This document shows, in pieces, positions 5,217-5,768 of a stretch of DNA of 5,768 nucleotides. The notes beneath the pieces were generated by a model. That model was not told the origin of the DNA, searched no databases, and saw only the letters and a program-made list of their open reading frames with translations. Position 1 is the stretch's first letter. Every line of letters begins with the position of its first letter. The translations under genes and the position numbers were made by a program. The stretch comes from Actinomycetes bacterium (GTDB taxonomy: Bacteria; Actinomycetota; Actinomycetes; Propionibacteriales; Propionibacteriaceae): NCBI GenBank assembly GCA_023387135.1, contig JAEWIK010000372.1, positions 1-5,768 of the forward strand, in the 5' to 3' direction.

Positions 5217-5224
5217 CCCATCCG

Positions 5225-5768
5225 ATGCCCATTGCAAGTCCCGAGAAGTACGCCGAGATGCTGGATGCCGCCAAGTCCGGCTCCTACGCGTTCCCCGCCA
5301 TCAACATCACGTCGTCGCAGACGCTGAACGCGGCTCTGCAGGGTTTCGCTGAGGCAGGCTCGGACGGCATCGTGCAGGTCAGCACGGGCGGCGCCGAGTA
5401 CGCGTCAGGCCCGACGGTCAAGCACATGGTCACCGGCGCCGTCGCGCTCGCCGAGTACGCCCACGTGATCGCGAAGAACTACCCGATCAACATCGTGCTG
5501 CACACCGACCACTGCCAGAAGGAGAAGCTCGACACCTACGTCAAGCCGCTCATCGCCATCTCGCAGGAGCGTGTCGACCGCGGTCTCGAGCCGCTGTTCC
5601 AGTCGCACATGTGGGACGGTTCCGCCGTCCCCATGGAGGAGAACCTGCAGATCGCCGATGAGCTGCTCGCCCTCACGTCCAAGGCCCGCCAGATCCTCGA
5701 GATCGAGGTCGGCGTCGTCGGTGGCGAGGAGGACGGCCACGAGGCCGAGATCAACGAGAAGCTCTACA
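5225..5768 (+). CDS. fba: Class II fructose-bisphosphate aldolase, 5' part
   Basis: The gene starts at the ATG at 5225 behind a clear SD and runs off the right edge, leaving 181 N-terminal residues of a protein that is normally about 340-345. The enzyme reversibly splits fructose 1,6-bisphosphate into dihydroxyacetone phosphate and glyceraldehyde 3-phosphate in glycolysis and gluconeogenesis, in the cytosol, using zinc. The N terminus MPIASPEKYAEMLDAAKSG closely follows the mycobacterial enzyme. SYAFPAINITSSQTLNAAL (20-38), VSTGGAEY (52-59), VLHTDHCQKEKLD (91-103) with the catalytic D95 and zinc ligand H96, LFQSHMWDGSAVPMEENL (124-141) and EIEVGVVGGEEDG (159-171) with the active-site loop glutamates are all present. 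The spacing places these residues at the same numbers as in the M. tuberculosis enzyme as I recall it. The remaining zinc-ligand histidines lie beyond the window. Confidence 0.96.
   Translation, partial: MPIASPEKYAEMLDAAKSGSYAFPAINITSSQTLNAALQGFAEAGSDGIVQVSTGGAEYASGPTVKHMVTGAVALAEYAHVIAKNYPINIVLHTDHCQKEKLDTYVKPLIAISQERVDRGLEPLFQSHMWDGSAVPMEENLQIADELLALTSKARQILEIEVGVVGGEEDGHEAEINEKLY

Noticed and set aside
5405..5740. Minus-strand open frame opposite fba
   Set aside because: It mirrors the conserved aldolase coding sequence and shows no domain of its own.

Overview
This is a very GC-rich stretch, with codons ending mostly in G or C. It comes from an actinobacterium. The residue-level resemblance of the fructose-bisphosphate aldolase, the orotate phosphoribosyltransferase and the SPOUT methyltransferase to mycobacterial proteins supports this, as do promoter elements of the TANNNT type placed 6-8 nt before start codons (the hallmark of leaderless transcripts). 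A member of the Propionibacteriales is my best guess, but the window alone does not prove the family. All recognisable genes are chromosomal housekeeping or conserved genes. I see no mobile element, tRNA, rRNA or CRISPR array.

Layout, left to right. The 3' part of a spermidine-synthase-like SAM-fold protein (1-503, +) is followed by pyrE (569-1111, +; pyrimidine synthesis) and by lemA (1209-2159, +; a membrane-anchored LemA protein with a long Pro/Gln/Tyr-rich tail). A strong, nearly symmetrical hairpin (2175-2204) separates lemA from a convergent two-gene minus-strand operon. Read in its own direction, that operon is a DedA/SNARE-associated membrane protein (3813-3103) followed by a class II (SIRT4-like) sirtuin (3103-2210), overlapping by one base in TGATG. 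Divergent from dedA, only 25 bp away, is a SpoU/TrmH-family RNA 2'-O-methyltransferase (3839-4516, +). Then come an unrecognised two-helix membrane protein (4551-5072, +) and, after a 152-bp leader with inverted and tandem repeats, the 5' part of the class II aldolase gene fba (5225 to the window end, +).

Functionally the genes cover unrelated tasks: nucleotide synthesis, glycolysis/gluconeogenesis, RNA modification, membrane proteins and NAD-dependent protein modification. The grouping of pyrE, a TrmH-like gene, dedA and fba resembles the conserved actinobacterial neighbourhood known from mycobacteria, so it probably reflects ancestral gene order more than a pathway. No new defence or mobile system is evident. 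The most distinctive points are the two back-to-back leaderless promoters whose -10 boxes overlap in a GGTACC core, the translationally coupled dedA-sirtuin pair, the repeat-bearing LemA tail, and the structured fba leader.
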